From Leptolyngbyaceae cyanobacterium SM1_3_5 (GTDB lineage Bacteria; Cyanobacteriota; Cyanobacteriia; Elainellales; Elainellaceae): a stretch of DNA of 17,116 nucleotides. Of this stretch, positions 1 through 6,109 are shown piece by piece (position 1 is the stretch's first letter; each line of letters opens with the position of its first letter). The stretch is from contig JAAUTJ010000028.1 of NCBI GenBank assembly GCA_012031475.1, forward strand, positions 1 through 17,116, in the 5' to 3' direction. Below the pieces are notes generated by a model, which was given only the letters and a program-made list of their open reading frames with translations, was not told the origin of the DNA and searched no databases. Made by a program: the position numbers and the translations under genes.

Positions 1-2
1 CA

Positions 3-275
3 CCCGCTCAGCGGCAGAAGTTTCCGCCGATCGCGCCAGATTTCGTGATGGAGCTACGTTCACGCACCGATAGTTTGGAGACGCTGCAACAGAAGATGCA
101 GGAATATCTCGACAGCGGGGTACGCTTGGGCTGGCTGTTTAATCCACAAGATCAGCAGGTGGAGATTTATCGGCAGGGTGAAGCCAAGGAAGTGCGGCCA
201 CTGCCGACTGAGCTTTCAGGTGAGTCGGTTCTACTGGGATTTCGCTTGGCGATCGATCGCTTTGACGACGATTAG
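3..275 (+). CDS. Uma2 family (DUF820) putative nuclease, C-terminal part, cut by window start
   Basis: The reading frame is open from base 3 and ends with TAG at 273-275, so only the last ~90 residues are present and the true start lies outside the window. Visible residues are typical of the second half of Uma2/DUF820 proteins: a PDFV-E-LRS segment (catalytic E of the PD-(D/E)XK fold), a DSLETLQQKMQEY helix supplying the basic residue, then GWLFNPQDQQVEIYR and a closing LSGESVLLGFRL strand. The family is very expanded in cyanobacteria and is thought to be nuclease-related, but its biological role is poorly known. The GTG/ATG at 45-50 is inside the conserved PDFVMEL strand and is not a sensible start. 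Confidence 0.85.
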   Translation, partial: PAQRQKFPPIAPDFVMELRSRTDSLETLQQKMQEYLDSGVRLGWLFNPQDQQVEIYRQGEAKEVRPLPTELSGESVLLGFRLAIDRFDDD

Positions 276-310
276 CTTTCATCACCTAAATTTAGCCTTT
301 TGGCCTTTTT

Positions 311-326
311 GCTTTTCAATAAAAGC
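311..326. terminator. Small T-rich hairpin, possible bidirectional terminator
   Basis: GCTTTT-CAAT-AAAAGC is a perfect 6-bp stem with a 4-nt loop, set in T-rich sequence on both sides and lying 36 bases after the stop of the Uma2 tail. It is low in G+C, so termination is only a possibility. Confidence 0.25.
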
Positions 327-439
327 TAGTTTATTGTAGCTGCAAGCACCTGTCGCCCTGCGGTTTCCATCCGCTTCTCGCTTTGAGTTTGCGTTTGAAG
401 CAGGTTGGCTTCGAGGCGATCGCCAATGCCATCCAGTAA
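326..439 (-). pseudogene. Remnant resembling the C-terminus of a type I restriction specificity subunit (HsdS)
   Basis: On the minus strand, one frame bounded upstream by TGA (440-442) and ending at TAG (326-328) reads LLDGIGDRLEANLLQTQ, then TQSEKRMETAGRQVLAATIN. The D-R-L-E-A-N-L-L-Q-T-Q-T-x-S-E-K pattern followed by V-L-A-A matches the end of many cyanobacterial HsdS proteins, where a C-terminal helix closes the subunit (family knowledge recalled, not searched). There is no start codon, RBS or upstream DNA-recognition domain, and the upstream sequence is shifted in frame. It is therefore a decayed fragment. It suggests that a type I restriction system once lay here. The remaining bases 440-538 show nothing recognisable. 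Confidence 0.5.
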
Positions 440-538
440 TCAACGACACCCTGAGCGAAGACACTAGCCCTCGCTTCCAGGCGAGAGATCCCGAACCGAC
501 CGACGCAGGGCTTCACCTCCAATCGATCGCGCCTGCGT

Positions 539-1939
539 TCAGATTTCGACCACGCCTGCATCAATCATCTGCTGATTCGGGGGAAACAGTTGGTCATCTG
601 CCTCCAAAATGACAATTTCAAGATCGCTGCTCAAGGCTCGAAGCGCTTGATACATTCGGTAGCTCGCTTCCATCTCTGCGGGCAAATTCCACGCCACCAA
701 GTACAACTGCGACCAAAAGTTCAGGGGGCGATCGGCAATCACATCGCCCGCAATCGCCAATCGAGTTGCGCCATACTCGGCTCTAAGCAGTTCGGCAGCG
801 CGTTGTGCCACTGTCCGCCATTGGGCTTTTTGTGATTCGTCGGTAAGCTTCTGAGTGCGAGTGTTGAGCAAGGCCGCGACCCACTGTTGGGGATGAAACA
901 GCCGCAGTGCGTCCAACAGTCCCAAACTCATCAGCAGCATTCCAGTTAAGCCCCGCACTCCTGGCTCGCAGCCAATCCAGGGTTTCCCATCCACAAATTC
1001 AAACTTGGACTCTGGCACCCAGTACAGATAGTCCTCAAAGGCGATCGCCACTGGTTCAAGTCCGATCGAGAACTGGGTGGGCAACCTGTTCCAGTCAATG
1101 CCGCTGGCGTGAGAACGGATGCGATCGCCGAGCACCAGATCAGGCGTCATCTCAAACAGGTTCCAGTTGCCGCGATAGTCGTGCGCTCCTTGCACCCACA
1201 GTTGTTCCGGCAGAAAAATCAGTCCGGGTACGCTCGCAACCGCATAACGTCCGTTTGCATCGGGAACCTGCGTTTCATACACTCCCTCGACCCAGCGCTG
1301 GAAGTGAACGATTTCTTGCTCACTATCGATCGTCCACAACTCCGGGACACCCGCTGCTTGGTAGCGCGATCGCTTGATCTCCAAGTCATGCGCTTCACAG
1401 CCGGGTGTAATAAATTCGACAACGATTTCTGCGGAGCCATCGAGATAGTACTCGTAGAGCGAGTTCCTGCCCCGATCGTAGAAGAACATGGCATCAGGCA
1501 TCAGCGCATCGTCTTCCAGTCGATTGACAAACGAGCCGCTGCCGATCGATCGGCCAGGGCTTTTGCCCTGCTCCTCCAGCCGAAAAAATGCCATTTCCAC
1601 CGACTCTTTGACCGCAGCACGTTTCAAGTTTCGGCGCGACAGCAGCGTGGGCTTGTCTGGTTCAAACTCAACGCTTGCTGCCCAGTTCTGTTGGTCTAAG
1701 AAATTGAGGTCATCGAGGGCACTGACGGCAGGCGCACCAAAAACGAGGGTCATCGCTTGCCACCATAGTGTTTCAGGAGCCAGAGCAATCGCGGCCTCCA
1801 AGCCCCAACCGCGTAGAATCTGACTGAGCAATCGACGGCTGTGGGTTGCACTCTTACCCACAACCAGTTGACCGTCAATCAGTTCGAGTTTGGTGCGCGG
1901 CTCCCACAAGATGTACTCGTCAAACAGGTCAGACGCCAT
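539..1939 (-). CDS. Uma2-like nuclease-fold protein with flanking duplicated module (466 aa)
   Basis: The protein is 466 residues, well over twice the length of an ordinary Uma2 protein. The central part (about 130-250) carries Uma2/PD-(D/E)XK hallmarks: MPDAMFFY (D149), EIVVEFITPG (E175) and a K189 helix followed by AGVPELWTID. This core is flanked by two related modules, residues 6-63 (FDEYILWEPRTKLELIDGQ) and 301-357 (FEDYLYWVPESKFEFVDGK), both followed by a glycine-rich helix and a P-x-x-LW or PQQW motif, which suggests internal duplication. A last segment (about 380-445, GDVIADRPLNFWSQLYLVAW) looks like a degenerate nucleotidyltransferase-type strand pattern. ATG 1939 is preceded by GAGG with 8-nt spacing. 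It is divergent from a paralogue at 2048. Nuclease activity is inferred only. Confidence 0.8.
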   Translation of the reverse strand: MASDLFDEYILWEPRTKLELIDGQLVVGKSATHSRRLLSQILRGWGLEAAIALAPETLWWQAMTLVFGAPAVSALDDLNFLDQQNWAASVEFEPDKPTLLSRRNLKRAAVKESVEMAFFRLEEQGKSPGRSIGSGSFVNRLEDDALMPDAMFFYDRGRNSLYEYYLDGSAEIVVEFITPGCEAHDLEIKRSRYQAAGVPELWTIDSEQEIVHFQRWVEGVYETQVPDANGRYAVASVPGLIFLPEQLWVQGAHDYRGNWNLFEMTPDLVLGDRIRSHASGIDWNRLPTQFSIGLEPVAIAFEDYLYWVPESKFEFVDGKPWIGCEPGVRGLTGMLLMSLGLLDALRLFHPQQWVAALLNTRTQKLTDESQKAQWRTVAQRAAELLRAEYGATRLAIAGDVIADRPLNFWSQLYLVAWNLPAEMEASYRMYQALRALSSDLEIVILEADDQLFPPNQQMIDAGVVEI

Positions 1940-1964
1940 CGATTCAACCTCAAACGCTGCCGCG

Positions 1965-1993
1965 ATTATAGTACAATTGCTCTACCAGAAATC
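1965..1993 (-). promoter_or_regulatory. Putative sigma-70-type promoter for the leftward Uma2-like gene
   Basis: On the minus strand TATAAT (1970-1965) is a perfect -10 hexamer, with a weak -35 candidate GATTTC (1993-1988) 17 bases upstream. It lies in the 108-bp divergent gap, and the predicted transcript would start about 18-20 bases before ATG 1939. No equally good box was seen for the rightward gene. Confidence 0.4.
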
Positions 1994-2047
1994 GGTCGCA
2001 TCGCGACTTCAAACATTCAGGAAAATCACAATGGGTGAGGTTGGGCA

Positions 2048-3466
2048 ATGACACCGGAGCGCTATTGCGATCGCCAAGGCTATCTACTCGATGCCGCATC
2101 GGGTTATCCCACTGTGAAGCAACTGTTTGAGTCATTCTGCCGCAACGGGCCAGAGAGCAGGCTGGAACTGATTGAGTCGCGCTTGATGGTGGGCAACTCG
2201 ATCGCAGGCAGTCGCTTGTTGCTGCGGCAGCTCTTGCAGGGCTGGGGAGCCGGAGCCGCTGTTGCCCTTGCCCCGATCGAGCTGTGGATCGAGGCGCTAA
2301 AGCAGAGTTTCAACCTGATGATTCCTGCCGAGGCGAATTTATCCTCAGTGCTCGATCATCTCCAGGCTCAAACTGCCCAGTTCGACTATCAACCTGAAGA
2401 TCTCAGCTCAGGCTATCGTGGCGAAGAGAACAATCACAACGACATCCGCTCCTACCTGTCTCGCGCTCTATGGCTGGTAGCTCAGCAGATCGGGGGGCGA
2501 TCGAGTGAGCGAGATTTCGTCATGCGGCTGGGCGACAATGGCTTCACGCCCGACGTTTTGTTCTACTTTGGTCAAAACCGCAATCAGTTGTGTTCGTGGT
2601 ATCTCGACGGCGCAGCAGAACTGGTGATTGAAATTATCAGACCGGGGCATGAGTATGCCGATCGCACCGTCAAACGCGACTACTATGCTGCCGCCTCAGT
2701 CCTCCACTACTGGTTGATCGATCCCCGTTCCGAGCAAATCGAGTTTTGGGCACTGATCGACGGCAGCTATCATCAGCAGTTTTTAGATTTAGACGGATGC
2801 TATCGTCCAGCTAGCATTGCGGGATTGGCTTTTTGCCCTGCCACCCTGTGGGACGAAGACAACTGGTATTGCGGCAGGCTGGAGCAAGATCTCTTTCGCT
2901 TGGAAGTGCCGCCGCAGCCCTGCCAAAAAATCGCCGCAGTGGACGATCGCCTCGCCTGGGGACGCCTCGCCTGGGGACGCCTCGCCTTTGCCCCCGATGT
3001 GCAACTCGAAGCGACACCACTGAGCTTTGAGCAGTACATCTGCTGGGCACCGCCCGCCAAGTTTGAGTTTTGGGAAGGCAAACCCCGCATTGGTGGCGAT
3101 CGCGGCATCCGCAATTTGATCGGAATGCTGCTGATGGCCTTTGGGCTAACGAGCAGCGTCCGAGTGCTGCCACCGCAGGCGTGGATCAGGGCGCTGCGGC
3201 AACGGCTGGAATGGGAGCAATCCGATCGCAAACGCAAAGCACAGTGGTGGCAGTTAGCGCATCAAGCGGCTGCCCTGTTGCGAGAATCCTATGGGGTCGA
3301 TCGCATCAGCGTGATTGGCGATCTGGTGCGATCGGATCTGCTCAACTACTGGTCAGACCTGACGTTAGTGGTGTGGGGGGACAAGCTCAAGCACGAATAC
3401 CAAATTTATCAAACCTTGTCAAAGCTGGGTGAACTGCCCCAACTCAACATTAGACTTCCTGCATGA
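2048..3466 (+). CDS. Uma2-like nuclease-fold protein, divergent paralogue (472 aa)
   Basis: This gene is paralogous along its length to the leftward neighbour at 539-1939. It has an N-terminal module (SRLELIESRLMVGNS, then LLQGWGAGAAVALAP) and a central Uma2 core with TPDVLFYF, ELVIEIIRPGHE and a KRDYYAAASVLHYWLID helix-strand. A second copy of the flanking module follows (FEQYICWAPPAKFEFWEGK), then a closing GDLVRSDLLNYWSDLTLVVW segment recalling a nucleotidyltransferase fold. D, E and K positions of a PD-(D/E)XK site are present. The ATG has GAGG 7 bases upstream. A six-codon ORF starting at 2031 overlaps this ATG as ATGA, which might couple translation. A 15-bp tandem repeat (2948-2987) lengthens the linker with RLAWG repeats. 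Function is unknown. Confidence 0.8.
   Translation: MTPERYCDRQGYLLDAASGYPTVKQLFESFCRNGPESRLELIESRLMVGNSIAGSRLLLRQLLQGWGAGAAVALAPIELWIEALKQSFNLMIPAEANLSSVLDHLQAQTAQFDYQPEDLSSGYRGEENNHNDIRSYLSRALWLVAQQIGGRSSERDFVMRLGDNGFTPDVLFYFGQNRNQLCSWYLDGAAELVIEIIRPGHEYADRTVKRDYYAAASVLHYWLIDPRSEQIEFWALIDGSYHQQFLDLDGCYRPASIAGLAFCPATLWDEDNWYCGRLEQDLFRLEVPPQPCQKIAAVDDRLAWGRLAWGRLAFAPDVQLEATPLSFEQYICWAPPAKFEFWEGKPRIGGDRGIRNLIGMLLMAFGLTSSVRVLPPQAWIRALRQRLEWEQSDRKRKAQWWQLAHQAAALLRESYGVDRISVIGDLVRSDLLNYWSDLTLVVWGDKLKHEYQIYQTLSKLGELPQLNIRLPA
2948..2987 (+). repeat. 15-bp in-frame tandem repeat, about 2.7 copies
   Basis: The unit CGCCTCGCCTGGGGA is repeated perfectly twice (2948-2962, 2963-2977) plus 10 bases of a third copy. 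It encodes RLAWG repeats in the linker between the Uma2 core and the C-terminal module. A period of 15 keeps the frame, so copy-number change would be tolerated. Confidence 0.9.
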
Positions 3467-3508
3467 ATCAGTTTTTGTCCTCGAAATTATCAAAATTGAG
3501 CTTCAAAG

Positions 3509-3526
3509 TCCCCCATTCATGGGGGA
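3509..3526. repeat. Palindromic intergenic repeat (CCCCC/GGGGG hairpin)
   Basis: TCCCCCAT-TC-ATGGGGGA is an 8-bp perfect stem with a 2-nt loop, followed by TTTAGGGGGC. This sequence style (tCCCCCa...tGGGGGa then TTTAGGGGGC) is a common dispersed palindrome in cyanobacterial intergenic DNA. It lies 42 bases past the stop of the Uma2-like gene and could act as a transcription end, but no T-run follows. Confidence 0.6.
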
Positions 3527-3564
3527 TTTAGGGGGCAAGAAGATATTCGCGCAGGAGGTCTATT

Positions 3565-3636
3565 GTGCAGGCTGACCGGGATTACCTCACCGTTGAGGAA
3601 GAGTGGGCGATCGAACACGCGATCGTGGAAATCTGA
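3565..3636 (+). pseudogene. 23-codon mini-ORF with a strong RBS, probably the start of a truncated gene
   Basis: AGGAGG (3553-3558) sits 6 bases before GTG 3565, and the frame reads VQADRDYLTVEEEWAIEHAI to TGA at 3634. The RBS is one of the best in the window, yet the product is only 23 residues. The DYLTVEEx start resembles the opening of Uma2-type proteins (x-FxSxEEYLxxE), so it may be the 5' end of a decayed copy. This is inference from a very short match, and a genuine small peptide cannot be ruled out. Confidence 0.25.
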
Positions 3637-3695
3637 GCAGACCGTCTGACTCAAACTGCATTCTCTGTCATGACCCCTAAAGACTCGACGCAGAG

Positions 3696-4022
3696 ATGAT
3701 TTGTTTAAGTCAAGTCTTTTTCCTGTTTTTGGATTGTGCTGGGGTAGTTGGGCTACAGGCTGACGCCGCCAACGCGCACGATTCGATTTGCCGAATTTGC
3801 CAGACAGCAGGCGACTGGTTGCAGGGAATGCCGATACTAACGGTCAAGATGGTGCAGGCGATCGCTCAGCAGCTTGGGCGATCGGGCACAGATGGGCTAG
3901 AAGATCGGCGGCTGTTTCAAGTGCCGGAAATTGTGCGGGCGGGCGGCTTGAATGCGTTGAAGCGGATTGATACGCCTGTCAAGGTGCTTCAGGAAACCAA
4001 GATAAGATTGTTCTGCACGTAG
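3696..4022 (+). pseudogene. Coding-like remnant, C-terminal part of an unidentified larger protein
   Basis: The frame is open over 108 codons, but only about residues 40-108 look like a natural protein (GDWLQGMPILTVKMVQAIAQ, then GLEDRRLFQVPEIVRAGGLN and PVKVLQETKIRLF before TAG). The first ~40 residues (MICLSQVFFLFLDC) look random. The sequence around 3760-3835 reads more sensibly in a neighbouring frame (PPTRTIRFAEFARQQATG), which points to a frameshifted remnant. There is no RBS before ATG 3696. The ending is loosely like the extreme C-terminus of some restriction-helicase subunits, which would fit the HsdS-like scrap at 326-439, but this is weak. Bases 3637-3695 show nothing. Confidence 0.3.
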
Positions 4023-4037
4023 AAAGAAGGCCGCCTC

Positions 4038-4394
4038 ATGCAAATCACCGTTGAACTACCCGATGAGCTTGCCCAACAGTTAGGGTCGCTGCAAGACAAG
4101 CTGCCGGAAATTTTGGCGCTCGGTCTGCAAGAAGTGATGGCAGATCCGGCAACGGGACTGTCTGGGCTGCGGGAAGTCTTAGAACTGCTGGCAAGCTTGC
4201 CGACGCCCAGTGAGATTTTGGCGCTGCGGCTGTCGGACGCGGTGCAGGCGGAAATTGAGGCGCTGCTGGAGAAAAACCGATCGCAAGGCTTGAACTTGGT
4301 GGAGCAACGGCTGTGGCAGCATTATGAGTTTGTTGAGCATTTGGTGCGGCTGGCGAAAGCGCAAGCGCTGCTGAAGCTGAACGCAGCGGCATGA
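4038..4394 (+). CDS. Small antitoxin-like protein paired with an HNH endonuclease
   Basis: This is a 118-residue acidic, leucine-rich, mostly helical protein. It begins MQITVELPDELAQQLGSLQD, like the beta-strand start of ribbon-helix-helix-type antitoxins, followed by a long helical body ending in AKAQALLKLNAAA. AAGAAGG at 4024-4030 lies 7 bases before the ATG. Its TGA overlaps the ATG of the HNH gene (ATGA at 4391-4394), so the two are almost certainly co-translated. Similar small proteins are often found next to HNH genes in cyanobacteria (recalled). A role as inhibitor, antitoxin or DNA-binding partner is inferred from position and size, not shown by a motif. Confidence 0.7.
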   Translation: MQITVELPDELAQQLGSLQDKLPEILALGLQEVMADPATGLSGLREVLELLASLPTPSEILALRLSDAVQAEIEALLEKNRSQGLNLVEQRLWQHYEFVEHLVRLAKAQALLKLNAAA

Positions 4395-4828
4395 GCAAAA
4401 CCTATGTGACGGCGGAACTGCGGCGCTTGGTGGTCGATCGCGCCCAAAGCTGCTGTGAGTATTGTTTGATTCCCGAATCGCTGGTGTTAGCCTCTCATCA
4501 AGTCGATCACGTGATTGCCGAAAAACACGGCGGGGAAACGAGTGCGGCAAATTTGGCATTATCCTGTTCGCTGTGTAATCAGGCGAAAGGCAGCGATATT
4601 GCCTCGATCGATCCGACGACGGGCGAAGTGGTGCGGCTCTATCATCCGCGCCAAGATTGCTGGCACGATCACTTTCAGCTTGAGGCCGATACTGGGATGC
4701 TGCAACCACTAAGCGCGATCGGACGGGTGACGGTGCGCCTGTTGCAACTCAATCGCGTTGAACGAGTGTCGGAACGGAAACTCTTAATTCGCGCCGGAGT
4801 GCTGAAAAGTGGTGAAGCGAATGATTGA
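4391..4828 (+). CDS. HNH endonuclease family protein
   Basis: The 145-residue protein has a complete HNH core. A first zinc pair C22-x2-C25 (CEYC) is followed by HQVDHVIAEKHGG, with the catalytic DH at 39-40. Then comes the N of SAANLALSCSLCNQAKGSD, with a second zinc pair C59-x2-C62, N63 and a lysine at 66. This is the standard one-metal, zinc-stapled HNH nuclease layout that cuts DNA. The C-terminal half (RLYHPRQDCWHDHF and following) is common in the small standalone cyanobacterial HNH group. The start overlaps the upstream gene by four bases. The biological target is unknown. A defence or toxin-antitoxin role is an inference from its partner gene and the restriction-like remnants nearby. 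Confidence 0.9.
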   Translation: MSKTYVTAELRRLVVDRAQSCCEYCLIPESLVLASHQVDHVIAEKHGGETSAANLALSCSLCNQAKGSDIASIDPTTGEVVRLYHPRQDCWHDHFQLEADTGMLQPLSAIGRVTVRLLQLNRVERVSERKLLIRAGVLKSGEAND

Positions 4829-4847
4829 CCTCTACTGGCATGATGCC

Positions 4848-5016
4848 TATTTGTCACTTAACACGGTATTTGTCCTCGTTAACAAATTAAACGCCCACTC
4901 CATCGATCGCTAGAAAGTTTGCTACGTCTGGCTTGTAAGCCTATACAGTCGAATCATTTGGTTTAACAGATTCAGTGTCCGAAAATTCGGGCAACAAATT
5001 AACACATCATTTGTCC
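4848..5016 (+). repeat. Cluster of Tn7-like (TnsB-site-like) terminal repeats, copy 1
   Basis: Four degenerate copies of a TTAACAAATTnnnTGTC-like motif lie at 4858-4874 (TTAACACGGTATTTGTC), 4879-4895 (TTAACAAATTAAACGCC), 4962-4980 (TTTAACAGATTCAGTGTCC) and, in mixed form, 4994-5016. TACAGTC occurs twice (4944-4950, 5029-5035). This layout of spaced ACAAATTA/ATTTGTC words resembles transposon ends of cyanobacterial Tn7-like and type V-K CRISPR-associated elements. No tnsB, tnsC, tniQ or cas12k gene is in the window, so it would be a remnant or an isolated end. The rest of 4829-5181 holds no gene that I can support. Confidence 0.4.
4857..4941 (+). repeat. Long direct repeat, copy A (~85 bp)
   Basis: It begins CTTAACAC-GTATTTGTCCTCG and ends GCTTGTAAGCC. 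Copy B at 6002-6085 has the same orientation and is roughly 80% identical by eye, with a few short indels. The two copies flank the gene at 5182-5952. Confidence 0.85.
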
Positions 5017-5130
5017 GCTGGTTGGCATACAGTCAGCACAGCCGCACGCACCGACCGACGCGCAACCCTATCGAAAATTTACTTTGCGCTTGCACTCAGG
5101 CGTGCGGCTGAGCTAGCCCGGATGACGGGG

Positions 5131-5166
5131 GCGATCGCATTGAGCGGTGCGATCGCATTGATTGGT
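5131..5166 (+). repeat. 18-bp imperfect tandem repeat containing HIP1
   Basis: GCGATCGCATTGAGCGGT (5131-5148) is followed directly by GCGATCGCATTGATTGGT (5149-5166), with 15 of 18 bases identical. It lies just past the stop of the leftward gene at 5182. Each unit carries one HIP1 octamer. Confidence 0.7.
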
Positions 5167-5181
5167 TATTCAGCGTGTGGC

Positions 5182-5952
5182 TTAATTACGCGGCTGGAAA
5201 CCCGCTTCCGTCAGCACGATTTGACGTGGGTCGATGCCGCTCTGTTGCCGAAACAAAGTTGTAACCCCATCGCTGTACTGACTCAGTGTGCCTTCGCGCT
5301 GTGCAGCTTGCCAGCCTGAGTGCAGCGTCACAAACAGCAGCTTGATCTCCTCGCCAACCTGCTGACGTTGCTGGGTGTCATTCAGCGATGCAATCTGGCT
5401 GAGGGTGGCAGCAGTCTGATCGCGCTCAGCCAGCACCGCTTGTCTGCTGGGATTATTCGCAGACTGGTTCGCAATCATCCAGTTGAGGATCGAGTAAGCG
5501 GTGACGATGTCCGCCAAATTATTGCCCGATAAGCCATAGGGTTGAACCAGATTGGTAAACACGTCTCGGTAGTCGGACTGACGCAGTTGAGCGGCAAGCT
5601 GATTGGCGGCTTCCGGATGAGTTTGACGCAGGCGATCGAGATAATTGCGCTCGACTTGTTGCTTCACAGCATCTGAGGGTGGATAGGAGAGATCGACCGT
5701 GCCTTGAGCGGTCGTTGCGGCATCTGGGCGATTGTCAGGTCTGGTCGCGCTAGAGGGAGACGGGCGCGATTCCTCCCCAGAGAATTGGGCTTGCATCGCT
5801 AACCCTTGAATCCGGGCACTTTCTCCTGCATTCCAAGGCGCAGCAATCTCCATCGGTGACATTCCTGGCAAAAAGAAATCATCGGCAGCAGCGGGCAAGG
5901 CGATCGCGCTGCTGAGTAACAGTGCGATGAGTCGAGAAGCAACTTTGAGCAT
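5182..5952 (-). CDS. Secreted helical protein of unknown function (possibly DUF6683-like)
   Basis: ATG 5952 is preferred over the in-frame TTG at 5958 because AGGAG (5963-5959) lies before both and is 12 bases from the ATG but only 0 from the TTG. The 256-residue product starts MLKVASRLIALLLSSAIALP and AAADDFF, a clear Sec signal peptide with a likely AAA-D cleavage site near residue 22-24. A proline/serine-rich linker follows (about 60-90). The rest is a helical domain beginning LSYPPSDAVKQQVERNYLDR and containing DIVTAYSILNWMIANQS. That pattern recalls DUF6683-type exported proteins, from memory only. No catalytic motif is visible. It is flanked by the two copies of the 85-bp repeat, as if carried as cargo or duplicated around. 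Confidence 0.8.
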   Translation of the reverse strand: MLKVASRLIALLLSSAIALPAAADDFFLPGMSPMEIAAPWNAGESARIQGLAMQAQFSGEESRPSPSSATRPDNRPDAATTAQGTVDLSYPPSDAVKQQVERNYLDRLRQTHPEAANQLAAQLRQSDYRDVFTNLVQPYGLSGNNLADIVTAYSILNWMIANQSANNPSRQAVLAERDQTAATLSQIASLNDTQQRQQVGEEIKLLFVTLHSGWQAAQREGTLSQYSDGVTTLFRQQSGIDPRQIVLTEAGFQPRN

Positions 5953-6001
5953 GGTCAACTCCTGGGGTCAACGTCTCTAACATACAGAAACTTAGAGGTC
6001 G

Positions 6002-6085
6002 CTTAACACAGTATTTGTCCTCGTAACAAATTAAACGTCCACTCTTCTGATCGCTAAAAGGGTTGCGGCATGTAGCTTGTAAGCC
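6002..6085 (+). repeat. Long direct repeat, copy B (~84 bp), Tn7-end-like
   Basis: It matches 4857-4941 in order and orientation: CTTAACACAGTATTTGTCC, then CGTAACAAATTAAACGTCCACTC and a terminal GCTTGTAAGCC. It lies in the 150-bp gap upstream of the secreted-protein gene and downstream of the dehydrogenase at 6110. The ATTTGTC/AACAAATTA words are those of Tn7-like ends. Confidence 0.85.
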
Positions 6086-6109
6086 TTGTGAGATGACAGG
6101 GAGCGGGTG

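Noticed and set aside
331..564. Minus-strand open frame of 77 codons before the Uma2-like stop
   Set aside because: It overlaps the end of the Uma2-like gene. Only the different-frame HsdS-like stretch inside it resembles a protein.
1109..1699. Long plus-strand open frame (196 codons) opposite the Uma2-like gene
   Set aside because: It is the antisense shadow of a well-supported minus-strand gene with recognisable motifs.
4975..5319. Plus-strand open frame beginning MSENSGNKLTHHLS with a hydrophobic patch
   Set aside because: It overlaps the 3' end of the minus-strand secreted-protein gene and the transposon-end-like repeats, starts without an RBS, and its hydrophobic part comes from the HIP1 tandem repeat.
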